Positions 22,521 through 34,273 of a stretch of DNA of 64,000 nt are shown one piece after another. Below the pieces are notes generated by a model that saw nothing but the letters and a program-made list of their open reading frames with translations, searched no databases and was not told the DNA's origin. Made by a program: the position numbers and the translations under genes. Source of the DNA: Gentiana macrophylla (lineage: Eukaryota > Streptophyta > Magnoliopsida > Gentianales > Gentianaceae); assembly GCA_026214975.1 (NCBI GenBank), contig CM047806.1, positions 101,572,239 through 101,636,238 on the forward strand. Direction: 5' to 3'. How positions within the stretch are numbered: the first letter of the stretch is position 1; each line of letters starts with the position of its first letter.

Positions 22521-24586
22521 CACTACTACAAAATTGGACATAGGTCACACTTAAGATATGAAAACAATCACAGTTTCAATAAAACTGAGACAACGAAAAT
22601 ATATATATCACACTTACAGGTTTCTATCACGCTTATTGAAAAACGAGAGATAAGTTATATTAATCAATCTCATTTTTAAAGTGTGACTTAATTGATATGA
22701 TTTTTCCATCACGATTATTGAAAAACCGAGATAAATTATATCAATTAATCTCATTATTAAACTGTGATTTGAATTGATAAGATATTTTTGTCACGGTTTC
22801 TAAAAAGCGAGATAAATTATATATATCAATCTCACATCTAAAACAAAGGACAAAATTGATATGATATTTTTATCACGAGTTATTGAAAAAGCGAGATAAA
22901 TTATACCAAATCTGTCACACTTTTAATCTGTGACTAAATTGGTATGATATTTTTGTCACGGTTATTTGAAAGCGAGATAAATTATATCAATTACTCTCAT
23001 TTTTAAACGTGATTGAATTCATGATATTTTTGTCACAATTATAGAAAATGTGAGACAAATTATTTCCACTAATAAGAAAAAGAGATATAGATCACACTTA
23101 TCTAAAGATAAGGATCACACTTTTAAAAGAACCGAGACAAGTAAAATGTATATATATCACACTTAAATTTTTATTACAGTTATTAGGTGTGAAAAAAAAA
23201 AATGATCATACTTTTTAGGTGTGATTGAAATAATAATAGATCTCGCTTTTTATGTGATAACAACTACTAAAATAGATCACGCTTTTAAATGTGTTGAAAT
23301 TATAATCGATCTCGGTTTTTAAGTGTGATAACAACTATAATAGATCACGATTTTTAAGTGTGATAACAACTAAAATAAATCACGCTTTTAAATGTGTTGA
23401 ATTATAATAGATCTCGGTTTTAAAGTGTCATAACAACTAAAATAGATCATAGTTTTTATTATCACGGTTTTTAAGAAAATCGAGACAAGAACATCAATCA
23501 ATCACGGTTTTTAATCGTGATTAAAAAAATGATATTTTATAATCATATCTTAGATAAGTGTGGTTGAAAATGATAATATAGTGGGCATCACCAAAGTAAT
23601 TAGTGTGGTTCCTTAATCCAGAGTATCGGGTTCGAGTCCCAATGGCAACAAAAGATATGTGTGCGTTTATTTCGTTTTCGAAAAAAAGAATGATCACACT
23701 TTTTAGGTTGTGATTGAAATTATAATATATCTCGGTTTTAAGAGTGATAACAACTACTAAAATAGATCACGCTTTTTAAATGTGTTGAAATTATAATAGA
23801 TCTCGGTTTTTAAGTGTGATAACAACTATAATAGATCACGCTTTTAAGTGTGATAACAACTAAAATAGATCACGCTTTTAAATGTGTTGAAATTATAGTA
23901 GATCTCGGTTTTTAAGTGTGATAACAACTAAAATATATCACGATTTTTATTATCACGGTTTTTAGGAAAAATGAGACAAAAAATCAATCAATCACAGTTT
24001 TTGACTGTGATTAAAATAATATGGTATTTTATAATGAGATTTTAGTTTAGTTAGAAGAAAGAAAACATCGGTCTAGTGGTAATAAGTGTGGCTCGTTAAT
24101 CCGGAGTATCCGGGTTCGAGTCCCAACAAAGACAAAAAATATGTGTGCTTATATATCGTTTTTGAAAAAAAAAAAACTCTTTTATTGGTGTGATTTAAAT
24201 TATGATAGATCACGGTTTTTAAGTGTGATAACAACTAAAATAGATCACATTTTTTAAATGTGTTTTAATTGTAATAGATCTCGGTTTTTTAGTGTGATAA
24301 CAACTATAATAGATCACGGTTTTTAACTATGATAACTACTATAATAGATCACATTTTTTAAATGTGATGAAATTATAATAGATTACGGTTTTTAAGTGTG
24401 ATACCAACTATAATAGATCACGGGTTTTAAGTGTGATAATTATTATAATAGATCACGCTTTATGTAATCGTGGTCGAAGTTAAAGTACTTTATGTCACAC
24501 CTCAATATGCCACACTTTGGAAGCCGTGACTAATATAAATATATCACACTTAAAAACCATGATCTTTATGCTTTTTTGTAGTAGTG
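22521..24586. mobile_element. Non-autonomous CACTA element
   Basis: Starts CACTACTACAAAA and ends TTTTTTGTAGTAGTG, with the 3-base duplication GTG at 22518-22520 and 24587-24589. The paralogous right LTR at about 31795-31815 keeps the empty site (GAGAAACGTGTCCGG), which proves the borders. The 2066-base interior has no reading frame. It is built from many short sequences of the type GATCACG-TTTTTAAGTGTGATAACAAC, likely subterminal repeats bound by transposase. It needs an autonomous En/Spm-type relative to move. Confidence 0.93.
23203..24176 (+). repeat. Two tandem 0.49-kb units, each ending in a tRNA-like piece
   Basis: Units 23203-23690 and 23691-24176 share order and content: short GATCACG/TGTGATAAC repeats, then a segment with the pol III B-box-like word GGTTCGAGTCCC (23629-23640 and 24113-24124), then GAAAAAAA. 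A third, incomplete unit follows at 24177-24480. In the second unit TAGTGGTAATA (about 24074) resembles a tRNA A box. The tRNA-like parts do not fold into a full tRNA. Confidence 0.75.
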
Positions 24587-24706
24587 GTGTCCGGTCATTT
24601 AAAGGTTACGGCCTTTAACCGAAAGGACACAACCTCTTATGGGGTTGTAACTTTTCACCGAACCGATGCGACCCTCCATTAATTTTTTAATTCAAATTCT
24701 CCAACA

Positions 24707-25412
24707 ATCCCGCTGATGAATGAAAATTAATGCAAATACAATGCAGACTCTGAAGAGATCACAGGCGGAAATCTGTTGCATCTGGCGAGGTGGTTTGCTG
24801 CCTTGAACCTTCCGTAGTAGATTACCATCAGACATACTCGCTAAGCGGTGAACTAGGTCTTGAACTCGCTCAGGCTTTGGTGCATGCCTAGACAATGATA
24901 CCTACACACAATGTATCTCCTAACATTCTCGAGGTTCTCATGGTTGTGTCCGTTTGGCCCCTGGAACACCTTGGTTTCAAAAAGTGTGTTACAAAATTCA
25001 GCCCACAAATTCTCACAGAAGCGGCCCCACTTCCACTTACATAAGTGACCTCCTATAAAGAGTACTCTGCAATACCCCACTTGGCTTTACCAAGATATAG
25101 GAATCATTAAAAGCTTAATGCTTAACCTAACAAAATCACAGAAAGCACTTTTGTTTTTAACCGAATGGGTAAGTGCTAACTGTTCCTCATAACTTAGTTG
25201 TCCCTTTTGAACCATGATCTTGGGATCTCCAGTCACTATGGTTGGGTTTCCATTATGGGAACATGCGTAATAGGCTTAAGTCCCATCCCGTTTGTCAAAA
25301 AATTGACACCTGGTCTTTAGCTAAACCTTTTTTATAAAAGGATCCGCAAGATTCTCTTTCGACTTTATACAATCGAGGAAATCAAACAATTAGTGATCAA
25401 TTCTTAAATGGT
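24707..25412 (-). pseudogene. Copia relic: 3' non-coding region and end of RNase H (minus copy)
   Basis: Minus-strand sequence that matches 29600-30333 in inverted form. It covers the end of the copia RNase H and the stretch between it and the polypurine tract. A shared frame (YCRVLFIGGHLCKWKWGRF and EFCNTLFETKVF) occurs in both copies, at 24853-25080 and 29950-30138, but is probably not protein-coding. Confidence 0.7.
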
Positions 25413-25417
25413 ATTAT

Positions 25418-27220
25418 TGTTAGGTGTAGTGCCCGAAAGACAATTATATAATTGTTTTATGACAGAATTAATAATTCATCTTATTATATGCATGTATGCT
25501 TATAATTAAGACACTACTGAAAACCCTAAGTACCTCGTTTATGTAATCACATAACTCAGTGTATGGCTATACACAAGAGGATTGAGTTAGTGAGATGTAC
25601 TTAAAATTAACTTAGTCCGTAGCATTTATTAATCTGAGTACGGGTCTCATGATTAAATTGCTAATAATGCGCCTGAACGCTTTAGGTGTGACATCTTTAT
25701 CCGGACTGCCGGTAATAAGGTACCTAGTGGGGCATTTATATATGATGATAATCATATAAATTTGGACCGATTTGATTTGAGTTCTCGATATAATTCCGTG
25801 ATCGAGAAGTCTTATCGAATCACAAGATGATCATATATGGATTAATCTCAATCTGACATGATCACGCATAACCGCTAGACTAGGGTAGAGTTTGATGTGT
25901 TAGTAAGGATCACTTCGTAGTATGTGGTCCGACACTTCTCGTTGGCTCTATTCTCGGAATGAGTGAGTAGTCTGTGCTATCACAGATATAGAATCCATTC
26001 CTTCCATCGGGAAGTAGACAGACAGTTCCCTTATTTGTTAATCCTAGAAACTGATCGATCCACGGAGTTCATATTATATTACTTATGAACTAATTGATCA
26101 CTAGGGGCTAATGGTAAATAAGGATAAGAGGTTTCGAGAAGGGTCTACGGAGATATCCCGAATCGAAATGAACAGTCTATGGAGGATTTATCTGTATGTA
26201 ATGATTATATCAGTGGACGCTTATCAACTCATAGTTGAGTATAAGTTATCTATATTCGGCAGAGTTCGGTTTCGGGTTTATGGTGGTGTAATCCCAGAAT
26301 TAATAGATTGAATATTATTGTTCGGTGATGAATAATTTTATTTAATTTATTGTAGCTACTGAATATGGGTCCATGGTCCCCGACGTGGCTCCTAACATAG
26401 CATATGTTTTCTCGTCGTTTCACCTCAATTATAATTAAATAGTTGGATTGGACTATTTAATTTATATATGGATTAATTATTTAGTTGGACTAGATAATTA
26501 AATACATGAAAAAGACTTTTTTCGTGGACTCGGCCCAATATTGTGTGTGAGGCGTGGACACCCTATTTGTTGGGGTGTTGGCCGAAATTTTCCTTATTAT
26601 TATTATTGGGAAATTTGTTTTCTTGATAATTATAATGTGTGAATGATTATTTATTTGTTGGATAATTATTTAAGGAAAAGAATATTAGATAGTATCATTT
26701 ATATGTCCTAATTTATTAGGAAAATATTAGATTTATCTTTTATTGGAATAAGGATTATTATAATTGATTATCCGTTAATTAATTAAATCCTTGGAGGAAA
26801 AGGTTTACACTACTATATAAAGAGGGTTCTCCCAACCTATTTTCTCATGCCTAATTTCGATGGCAATGCACACAAAAAGGCTAAAGGGGTTCGGCCCCTA
26901 GCTTATGGTTTTCGAGTTGAGTAATCCTCGGGATTATTCCGGTAGCATATCGAGGAGGTCCGGCGGCTTGAAACACCATCCACCTAGTGGTGCTTGGAGA
27001 CACACGTTGGAAGACTTTGGCTTCTCAACTAGGCTCTCAACTAGCTTGGATTGAAGATTGTTCAAGACGTTTATTCACAAAAAACCGGTAAGCAATCTAA
27101 ACCCCCTCGTAGGTTTAGATTTATTATTTTATGTATTTTGATTGACTAGATCTAGATTGTGTACTTTCCGCTGCGTAATCGGGTGGATCTTTGATCCATC
27201 CGGCGATATTACATCCTACA
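25418..27220 (+). mobile_element. Solo LTR, 1.8 kb, copia-type
   Basis: Begins TGTTAGGTGTAGTGCCCG and ends CATCCTACA, flanked on both sides by ATTAT (25413-25417 and 27221-27225). No internal region is present, so it is a solo LTR left by recombination between two LTRs. A TATA box (TATATAAAG) lies near 26814. A second copy of the same family is at 59381-61175. Orientation follows the TATA box. The length and layout recall Angela/BARE-type LTRs, but the family is not proven. Confidence 0.88.
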
Positions 27221-27225
27221 ATTAT

Positions 27226-29214
27226 GTCTACGATGTATTAATCGTGACTTACCATTTTCCATATTACTGTGTGCTTGTTCTATCACTTACCACTATTGCA
27301 TGCTAATAACAGTCATAGGCTTTAAGCCACACGCAATATCTTTCCAAGGAATTTTGAAATAATTCAAATCCCTTGCAATTTATTTCTTTCGTTACATCAT
27401 TTTATTTAGGTAAATTTCTTTTACCAATCACCCCCAGATTTCCAAGAATATGATGAAGTTTAACCGAAGAAGATATTATTCCCCACAGGTTTTGGGTAAA
27501 CCTCGAGTTAATCATCATTTCACAACATTAACTGATAAGGTAAGTGTAGTTCAACGATTGGATGAATGTTGTTGGTACCAAAACAAAATTCATTAAACCA
27601 TGACACACACTTTTCCACCTTAATCTCCACGAATTGATTAACTTATTTATTATGTCAATTTGAACGCATCAACAAATGCATCAACAACTTCATCTTTATA
27701 TCTTGAAATGTACATCACAAGACCGAAAGCAAATCTATAACTAATATGAATATAATAACAATATATTGTACATATATTCATAATAACTTATCACAACCAT
27801 TATGGTGTTTACATAAACACCTCCATACTAATTTATACAAATATCACACACAATAATAATGTATAAATTGATTTGTTTATTACAAATCATGAATTAAATT
27901 CAAAGTTTAACAAAGGAAGTTCAACCATCAAGTTCTTGCAAACATTTAATGGCGGACAGATTCAATTCATCAATAGTCTCGGTGACTATTTCTACCATGT
28001 TTGCTTGTTCAACTTTCTGAGGCTCTCGGCATTCATTCATGCGGTGTCCTTGTTTCCCGCAATAAAACATTTACCATTAAATGTCTAACTTTCACCCTTG
28101 AACTTCCTTTTATGGCCCTTGCGGCCTTGCCAGTGTTTTCACCGGAACTAGAGTCCACCATTTATTTTATTTTTTGTACGAATGTCAGACATGTGCAACA
28201 CATTGTTCAGAGTCAAAAACTTGTCAGAAGTCATCTTCAAGACAACTTTTCTTTGGCAAAGAACCTCAGAACTTGCTGAATTTTCCCATGAACAATTTTT
28301 CCCTTTCACTACTTGGTAGTCGGAAAACATGGCTATGATAGCACAACCCCGTGTCAACAAACCATTCTCGGGAATTTTCAACCGTGTTGCATTCTGACAC
28401 TACCATTGACAACGAAATGGTTGATTACAATGCTCCTTTCATTTCAGTTCATAAACAGAAGATCAACAATCAAAGTTGCAAAACAGACTCTGTTATGCAC
28501 ATTTTTCCCGATATTGGTATATCACAATTTTTTAAACATTCACGAACATTTTAAACACATAACATGAATATTTTTGTAATCTACAACACCAAATAACCAA
28601 CTTTCATTCTTTAACTTTCTAAGAACAAGCGAGTAATTACAAAGTATTTTTGTATTGCAATTACCACACGGTAATTAAACAATAACCGAGAAACATAACA
28701 TCATTTCTTTTAGTGTATTATTACACTTTATATATACTACACATTAGAATGTACACGATTTAATAAACACACAGTTAATCTGAATGTGTCATTATCATAC
28801 CCTTTCAAATAATGTTACTTCAATTACCAATCATGTTCATAACAATATTCTCAGAACAGACTTTTCCCTTATCATGTTTCGTACACCAAACGGTATTTAA
28901 TTTAAATGTTTATAGAAATCCATCTGAACCACATTCAGATTCATTCATATTACCTGCAACGTTTCGCCAATTTGTGTCGAGGAGTTTGGAAGAAACATTC
29001 CAACTTTTACTTATTAAAAGAAGAGTTAATAGTGCATACACCGTATCCCAAATACTAAACACAAAACTATTTATTCAATTAAATTCATTAAGACACTAAC
29101 TCATGGCCTTAATCAAATGCACAAACTCGTTATATCCTTTTATATATTTATTGATGAGATCTTTCCTTGTAAAGACAAGGAGAAAGAAGGTTCAAGTTTA
29201 ATCTGTAGCCCTTG
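27226..29214 (-). pseudogene. Scrambled copia gag and protease remnants
   Basis: On the minus strand, 28381-28148 shows copia pre-integrase/protease sequence (VVLKMTSDKFLTLNNVLH). About 28090-27960 shows a gag zinc-knuckle remnant with one base missing (KCF, then GKQGHRMNEC in the next frame) followed by VEQANMVEIVTETIDEL. The protease piece lies 5' of the gag piece, the reverse of normal order, so the DNA is rearranged. The rest (27240-27950 and 28560-29210) is AT-rich without recognisable coding. Confidence 0.55.
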
Positions 29215-29700
29215 ACCGATGTTAAGGTATTTGAAGTTTAAAATGAACCTCGGTATACAATATACAAGATATCCAGCAGTATTGGAAGAATACCGTGACG
29301 CAATTGGATATCTAACAGTAACGATTCAAAATCCACTAGTGGATATGTATTCACTGTTGGTGGAGGTGTATAGTGTCCTAGAAGTCCACAAGACAGACAT
29401 GCATAGCTCATTTCACGATGAAATCTGAGTTTATAGCATTGGATTAGCGTGGAGAAGAAGCTGAATGGCTTAGAAACATCCTTGAGGATATTCCATGTTG
29501 GCCTAAGTAGCGGCTGCTATTAGCATACATTGTGATAATCAGTTGCTATAGGAAGAGCACAAAGTTGTATGTATAATGGTAAGTCTAGATATTTACTTCA
29601 TAGACACAATACCATTAAATAATTGATCTCTAATGGTTTGATTTCCTCGACTGTATAACGTCGAAGAAGAATCTTGCGGATCCGCTTATATAAAATAAAA
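29215..29700 (+). pseudogene. Copia RNase H remnant (plus copy)
   Basis: Across three frames the reading gives LRYLKFKMNLGIQYTRYPA, then KSTSGYVFTV-like sequence, SFHDEI/MKSEFIALD, EAEWLRNILEDIPCWPK and MYNGKSRYLLHRHNT, all typical of copia RNase H. At least three frame changes and one stop break it. It lies on the strand opposite to the element's LTRs, evidence of inversion. Confidence 0.75.
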
Positions 29701-30333
29701 AAAAATAGAAAAAGGTTTAGCTAGAGATCGGGTGTCAATTTTTGACAAACGGGATGCGACTTAAGCCTATTACGCATGTTCCCTTATAATGGTAACCCAA
29801 CCATGGTGACTAGAGATCCCAAGATCATGGTTCAAAAGGGACAACTAAGTTATGAGGGACAGTTAGCACTTACCCATTCTGTTAAAAACATAAGTGCTTT
29901 CTGTGATTTTGTTAGGTTAAGCATTAAGCTTTTAATGATTCCTATATCTTGGTCAAGCCAAGTGGGGTATTGCAGAGTACTCTTTATAGGAGGTCACTTA
30001 TGTAAGTGGAAGTGGGGCCGCTTCTGTGAGAATTTGAGGGCTGAATTCTCTAACACACTTTCTGAAACCAAGGTGTTCCATGGCCAAAACGGACACAACC
30101 ATGAGAACCTCGAGAATGTTAGGAGATCTGTTGTGTAGGTATCATTGTCTAGGCATGCACCAAAGCATGAGCAGTTCAAGACCTAGTTCACTGCTTAACC
30201 GAGTATGTCCGATGGTACTCTACTACGGAAGGTTCAATGCAACAAACCACCTACTTTGATGCAACAGATTTCCACTTTGTAATCTCTTGTAGTCTGCATT
30301 GCACTTGCTTTAATTTTCATTCATGTGGGGGAT

Positions 30334-30821
30334 TGTTGAAGAATTTTGAATAAAAATTAATAATGGAGGGAAAATTCGAATGGACATGTGAAAAATGAGT
30401 TACATCGGTTCGGTGAAAGGTTGCAACCATAGAAGGGCTGCACCAGTTCGGTTGAGTAACTTTTTGAAAGGTCACAACCCTTAGTAAATAACCTCCGTCT
30501 TCTCCTATAAAATCCTAGTACACAAGTGAAAATTATTGCAATTTTTTAATAAGAAATTCAATCCTTTAAAAGGCCGGCTTCTTATGTTTTTGATGGCATC
30601 CAAAAATAAACTTTGCATATATTTTCGACCCAAAAGAGATTTACAGAACAAGATCGGTTCGCCGTCTTCTTCTCATTGAAGTGCAACAATCCGAAGAAGG
30701 TATGACTGTTGTATCTTGGGAGACGATTACCATTACCGTGGGCACATAATCGGGGCAAAAACGTCTTAAGGACAGAGTGCTGCACTCGCCTCAGTTAATA
30801 ATTTTTTTTGTCCTATTTATA
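30334..30821 (+). repeat. Copia LTR fragment in plus orientation
   Basis: Preceded by a good polypurine tract (GTGGGGGA, 30325-30332) and starting TGTTGAAGAATTTTG. It is the reverse complement of 22220-22410 plus the flanks of the left LTR. It stops near TATTTATAA at 30821, where a minus-oriented RNase H segment begins, so its U5 end is missing. Confidence 0.75.
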
Positions 30822-31428
30822 AGCGGATCCGCAAGATTCTCCTTCGACTCTATATAATCGAGGAAATCAAACCATTAGAGATCAATTAGATAATGGTATT
30901 GTGTCTACGATGTATATGTCTAGACTTACCATTATACATACAACTTTTGCGCGTCCTATAGCCGACATACTATCACAACGTATGATGATAAGAGGAATTG
31001 GCTTTGGCCAACATGGAATATCCTCATGAAATTCCTAAGCCACTCTGCTTCTTCTCCAGCTTTATCCAATGCAATAAACTCAGATTCCATAATGACTCAA
31101 GCTATGCACGTTTGCTTTGATGATTTCCAGGAAACTGCACCACCACCAATAGTGAATAAATATCACTGGTGGATTTTGAACCTTTACAGCCAGATATCCA
31201 GTTTACATCACAGTATCTTTCCAGTACTGCTGAATATCTTATATAATGTATTCCGAGGTTCATTGTAAAACTTCAAATACCTTAACATCCGGTCAAGGGC
31301 TACAGATTGAACTTTAACCTTCTTTCTCCATGTCTTTATAAGGAAAGACCTCCTTAGTAAATACAACATTCCTTTAATCAGTGATCACACTTGTGCACCA
31401 GAACCCGATAGACACTACTACACACTCA
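30822..31428 (-). pseudogene. Copia RNase H remnant (second minus copy)
   Basis: Reverse complement of much of 29215-29690: the block around 31020-31110 encodes, on the minus strand, the EFIALDKAGEEAEWLRN-type motif, and 31140-31260 the preceding motif. It starts with the same GCGGATCCGCAAGATTCTC words as 25345. This second copy shows that the region was duplicated as well as inverted. Confidence 0.65.
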
Positions 31429-31895
31429 GTGCTACACTCGCCTCAGTCAATAAGTTTTCTGTCCTAATTTTTGTTTCGTTTTTGCTTGAATTACGAGTTA
31501 AACAGCATGCTAGATTGATTAATTTCCCAACAATCTTAAGACGTTTTTGCCCTGATTATGTGCACACGGTAATGGCAATCGTCTCCCAAGATACAACAGT
31601 CATACATTCTTCGGGTTGATGCACTTCAATGAGAAGAAGACAGCGAACCGATCATGTTCTGTAAATCTCTTTTAACTCGAAAATATATGCAAAGTATTTG
31701 GATGAGTATTTGAAAACATTTGGCCAGAATTTTGTCTAAGGAAAACATATATAAAATCTGCATTTTCTTTCATGCAATTTATGGGAATTTATAGGAGAAA
31801 CGTGTCCGGTCATTTAAAGGTTATGACCTCTAACCGAAAGGACACAACCTCTTACGGGGTTGTAACTTTTCACCGAACCGATGCGACCCTCAACA
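31429..31895 (-). repeat. Right LTR of copia relic, with an inverted U5 end
   Basis: 31533-31895 is an LTR in minus orientation (start TGTTGAGGGTCGC at 31895) and lacks the last 100 bases. Those 100 bases (31429-31532, ending TTTCCCAACA) lie next to it in the opposite orientation. It keeps the empty CACTA site. Confidence 0.75.
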
Positions 31896-31900
31896 TATCG

Positions 31901-32990
31901 TTGGTAAAATCTTAAGTTTAGATGTTGTAGAATGTTAGGGTGATCGTAGCCGATGTTTTGGTTAATAGGAATCGTGTATGAGTAGAAGAATTCACATATT
32001 TTTGGTGTTCTTGTGCTTTGGCTTTGATTTTGGATCTATTTCTTCTAAATAACAAGGTACGAGGGTGTTATAATCGGGAAAAGTTGTTATTGTTATGTTT
32101 TAATATGTGTATGGAATCATATTTGTTGGCTTTGCAGAAGTTTTGGTACCATTAAAGTGCCAAATTATGGTTGAGAATCGGTCTAGGATCATACAGGGAA
32201 AAGTGCAAATTTTATCTGAAAACAAAGCCGGGCGTGCGCCGGGGTAGGTTAGGCATGTGCCTGGCTAATAGGTGGACCATGAGACAGGGATCAACAAGTT
32301 CGGGTGCCCGCCCGCCCCTTAACAGGCGTGCACCCGAAGTCCCAGAATTTTGCCAGAATGCTCTAAGCAACCTTGTTTTTCAATATTTTTGTGTAGAATA
32401 CGATGCGCTATGGCTTATATGTCTTCGAGACATTACTTGAAACTTGGAAAAGCCTAGCAATCGACTTCTGGTGGTTTCGAATCAGCACCACATCTGAGAC
32501 CCTCTACGAGGAGATGGTGGGAGAGCCGGAAGGCTTTTGTCTAGAACTTGCGGAACATTGACTTAGTAGTCAATGATCCTTATACTATGTGTTAGGTAAT
32601 TAATCTAGATTGTCAAGGACTAGATGTCTTTGTGATGCATGTATGTGAATAAGCTTAGACTTTTAGATTAACCTCGTAATAAACATACGTGTTCTGTCTA
32701 AAAGCTAAAATGTGATAATCAATGGTAAGGCATGTTTTCGTTTCGCAATATGGAACAATCCACACGGAACAGTCCGTGCCATATGTGAAACTGAACATGT
32801 CCCGGTGCATACCCACCATTTGGGGTATCCTTGGATCACAACGTAGCGAAACCCTAGTTGGTCAAAGGTCTTGTTAAAAGAGCTAGTTGAGGGGGAGTGA
32901 GCACTTCACAATTTATGTGGTAGCGCTTGTAAATATATTATATGCTATATTTGTTCGTACAGATTCTTCTACCTCTTATTATTACTATGA
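31901..32990. other. LTR-like non-coding DNA
   Basis: Continuation of the broken gypsy-type LTR, then sequence with a G/C-rich patch at 32225-32345. I see no credible reading frame. Confidence 0.45.
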
Positions 32991-32993
32991 CCG

Positions 32994-33043
32994 GGTATGC
33001 TAAACTAATACTATGATTTATGATAGTATTAGTTTAGCATACC
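32994..33043. repeat. Perfect 21-bp hairpin
   Basis: Arms 32994-33014 and 33023-33043 are exact reverse complements (GGTATGCTAAACTAATACTAT on the left, written here in 21 bases as two parts: GGTATGCTAAA and CTAATACTAT). They are separated by an 8-base loop. It lies about 170 bases upstream of the peptide-gene TATA box. Confidence 0.9.
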
Positions 33044-33099
33044 ACCAAGGTTGATGTAAACGTAACATGAGCGGGTATGTGTACTATATCCACGTCAAT

Positions 33100-33100
<1 letters not shown>

Positions 33101-33180
<80 letters not shown>
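33101..33180. repeat. (TA)n microsatellite
   Basis: About 78 bases of TA dinucleotide just upstream of the peptide gene promoter. Length is probably unreliable in any assembly. Confidence 0.95.
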
Positions 33181-33182
<2 letters not shown>

Positions 33183-33208
33183 GTAGGATGTTGTGTTTTT
33201 CTCTTCCC

Positions 33209-33301
33209 TATAAAAAGAGACTCAATTGTTAAAGCAATGACACACAAATATTTATTCAAACAAAGAAAGTCTATTAATCTATTTGCACACAAAGGAAGAA
33301 G
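33209..33301 (+). promoter_or_regulatory. TATA box and 5' leader of the peptide gene
   Basis: TATAAAAA at 33209-33216 is followed by about 85 bases to the ATG at 33302, in the context GAAGATGAC. Spacing fits a plant promoter with transcription starting near 33240. Confidence 0.55.
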
Positions 33302-34188
33302 ATGACTAATAAGTCCATCATGTTTTTTCTCATTTTGCTCATTGCATTGGGTAATTAAGCTTCCTTCTTTCCTTCTTTCCTTCTTTCCTTCTTTCTTTCC
33401 TTCTTTCTTGTTTAACGTAATATGCACCCACAGGAACATATAATATTTGTTTCGATCACTCAAAGCTAAGGGTGTATGTGTCCCTGCTGAGATCTCTAAT
33501 ACAAAAAAAAAAATCTTGTATTATCCGTCCTCGGCACATACCCATGCTGGATCCATTTTCTGGATCCGGCTTATCATTTGAACATACATATGAAATTAAG
33601 CTATGAAAAAGTTGTTAGCTGATGATTTGTATGATCGATGCAGATAATAAAACAATGAGCTTGGGAGCATTTTCAGGTGTTGAAAGGCATACAGAGGCAG
33701 AGGCAGATCATAAGATAAAAGTAGATGCTGCATTTTCAGTCTTAAAGAAGTTACTTTCTTCTGATTGTCCATTTAATGGTTGCAGGTTCGGCTTCCTCCT
33801 CTATATCTCACGGTAGTTTTATTATGGTCTAGATACATGATATCATAAATGTTCCATCAATTATATATTTTAAAAGAGGGACAAATATGAAAATAATTAA
33901 CTGGAATATATATTTTACAAAGTAATTTTATCTAATTTATAATCGGTTCTGAATAACCTAGTCATAGTTGTGTCAGGATCATGTTAAAATTTGGGCTTGT
34001 ATCGTAGTACAATCATTATTGTCACTGAGATCTTTCGTATATAATTAATGTAGCATTTATTCAAATAAAGATGACACCATTACGTACAATATTGGTATTG
34101 GTCTTATTAATATATTGTCCATATATTTAATGTTGTGTATAAAAATAGTTGTGTTAAATAAGAGCTTGCATAATTCATAACTAAGTGT

Positions 34189-34273
<85 letters not shown>

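Larger units (their letters stand above)
22142..24706 (-). repeat. Left LTR of copia relic, interrupted by CACTA
   Basis: Without the 2069-base CACTA insert (including its duplicated GTG) the LTR is about 496 bases. In element orientation it starts TGTTGGAGAATTTG at 24706 and ends TTTCCCAACA at 22142. A degenerate polypurine tract (TCAGCGGGAT, minus strand) lies at 24707-24716. Confidence 0.82.
22142..31895 (-). mobile_element. Rearranged Ty1/copia relic with internal inversion and nested insertions
   Basis: Outer ends TGTTGGG and CTCAACA are flanked by TATCC (22137-22141) and TATCG (31896-31900), matching an uninterrupted copy of the target at 20063-20080. The left LTR (22142-24706) is in minus orientation and split by a CACTA. 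The right LTR (31533-31895) is also minus but lacks its last 100 bases. Between them are minus-oriented and plus-oriented copies of the same copia 3' region: 24707-25412 is the reverse complement of 29600-30333. RNase H remnants occur in both orientations. A solo LTR sits at 25418-27220. No frame is intact. Confidence 0.8.
20387..32900 (+). repeat. Gypsy-type LTR broken by two insertions (approximate right limit)
   Basis: Starts TGTAATACCCC, a beginning seen in plant gypsy LTRs, with a TATA box (TATAAAAG) at 20523. The sequence is interrupted by the small LTR element (20580-21945) and the copia relic (22142-31895). The original continuity is shown at 20063-20080, where an inverted copy holds the uninterrupted junction. 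To the right, 31901-32900 is non-coding with a G/C-rich patch (32225-32345) containing repeats of GGCGTGCGCC-like words. The right limit is a guess. Confidence 0.5.

Noticed and set aside
23581..24130. tRNA genes inside the CACTA element
   Set aside because: Only the B-box-like word and a loose A box are present; no full cloverleaf or anticodon arm can be drawn, so they are listed as tRNA-like pieces.
22521..24586. CRISPR-like array from the short repeats
   Set aside because: Repeats are degenerate and unevenly spaced, lie inside CACTA ends, and the DNA is from a plant.
24853..30138. Conserved frame with GHLCKWKWGRF in two inverted copies
   Set aside because: Both copies are parts of the same copia 3' region. 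Similarity comes from duplication and the frame lies after RNase H, where no protein is expected.
33095..33463. 122-codon minus-strand frame with a long Ile-Tyr repeat
   Set aside because: It is the translation of the (TA)n microsatellite and the adjacent intron, not a gene.
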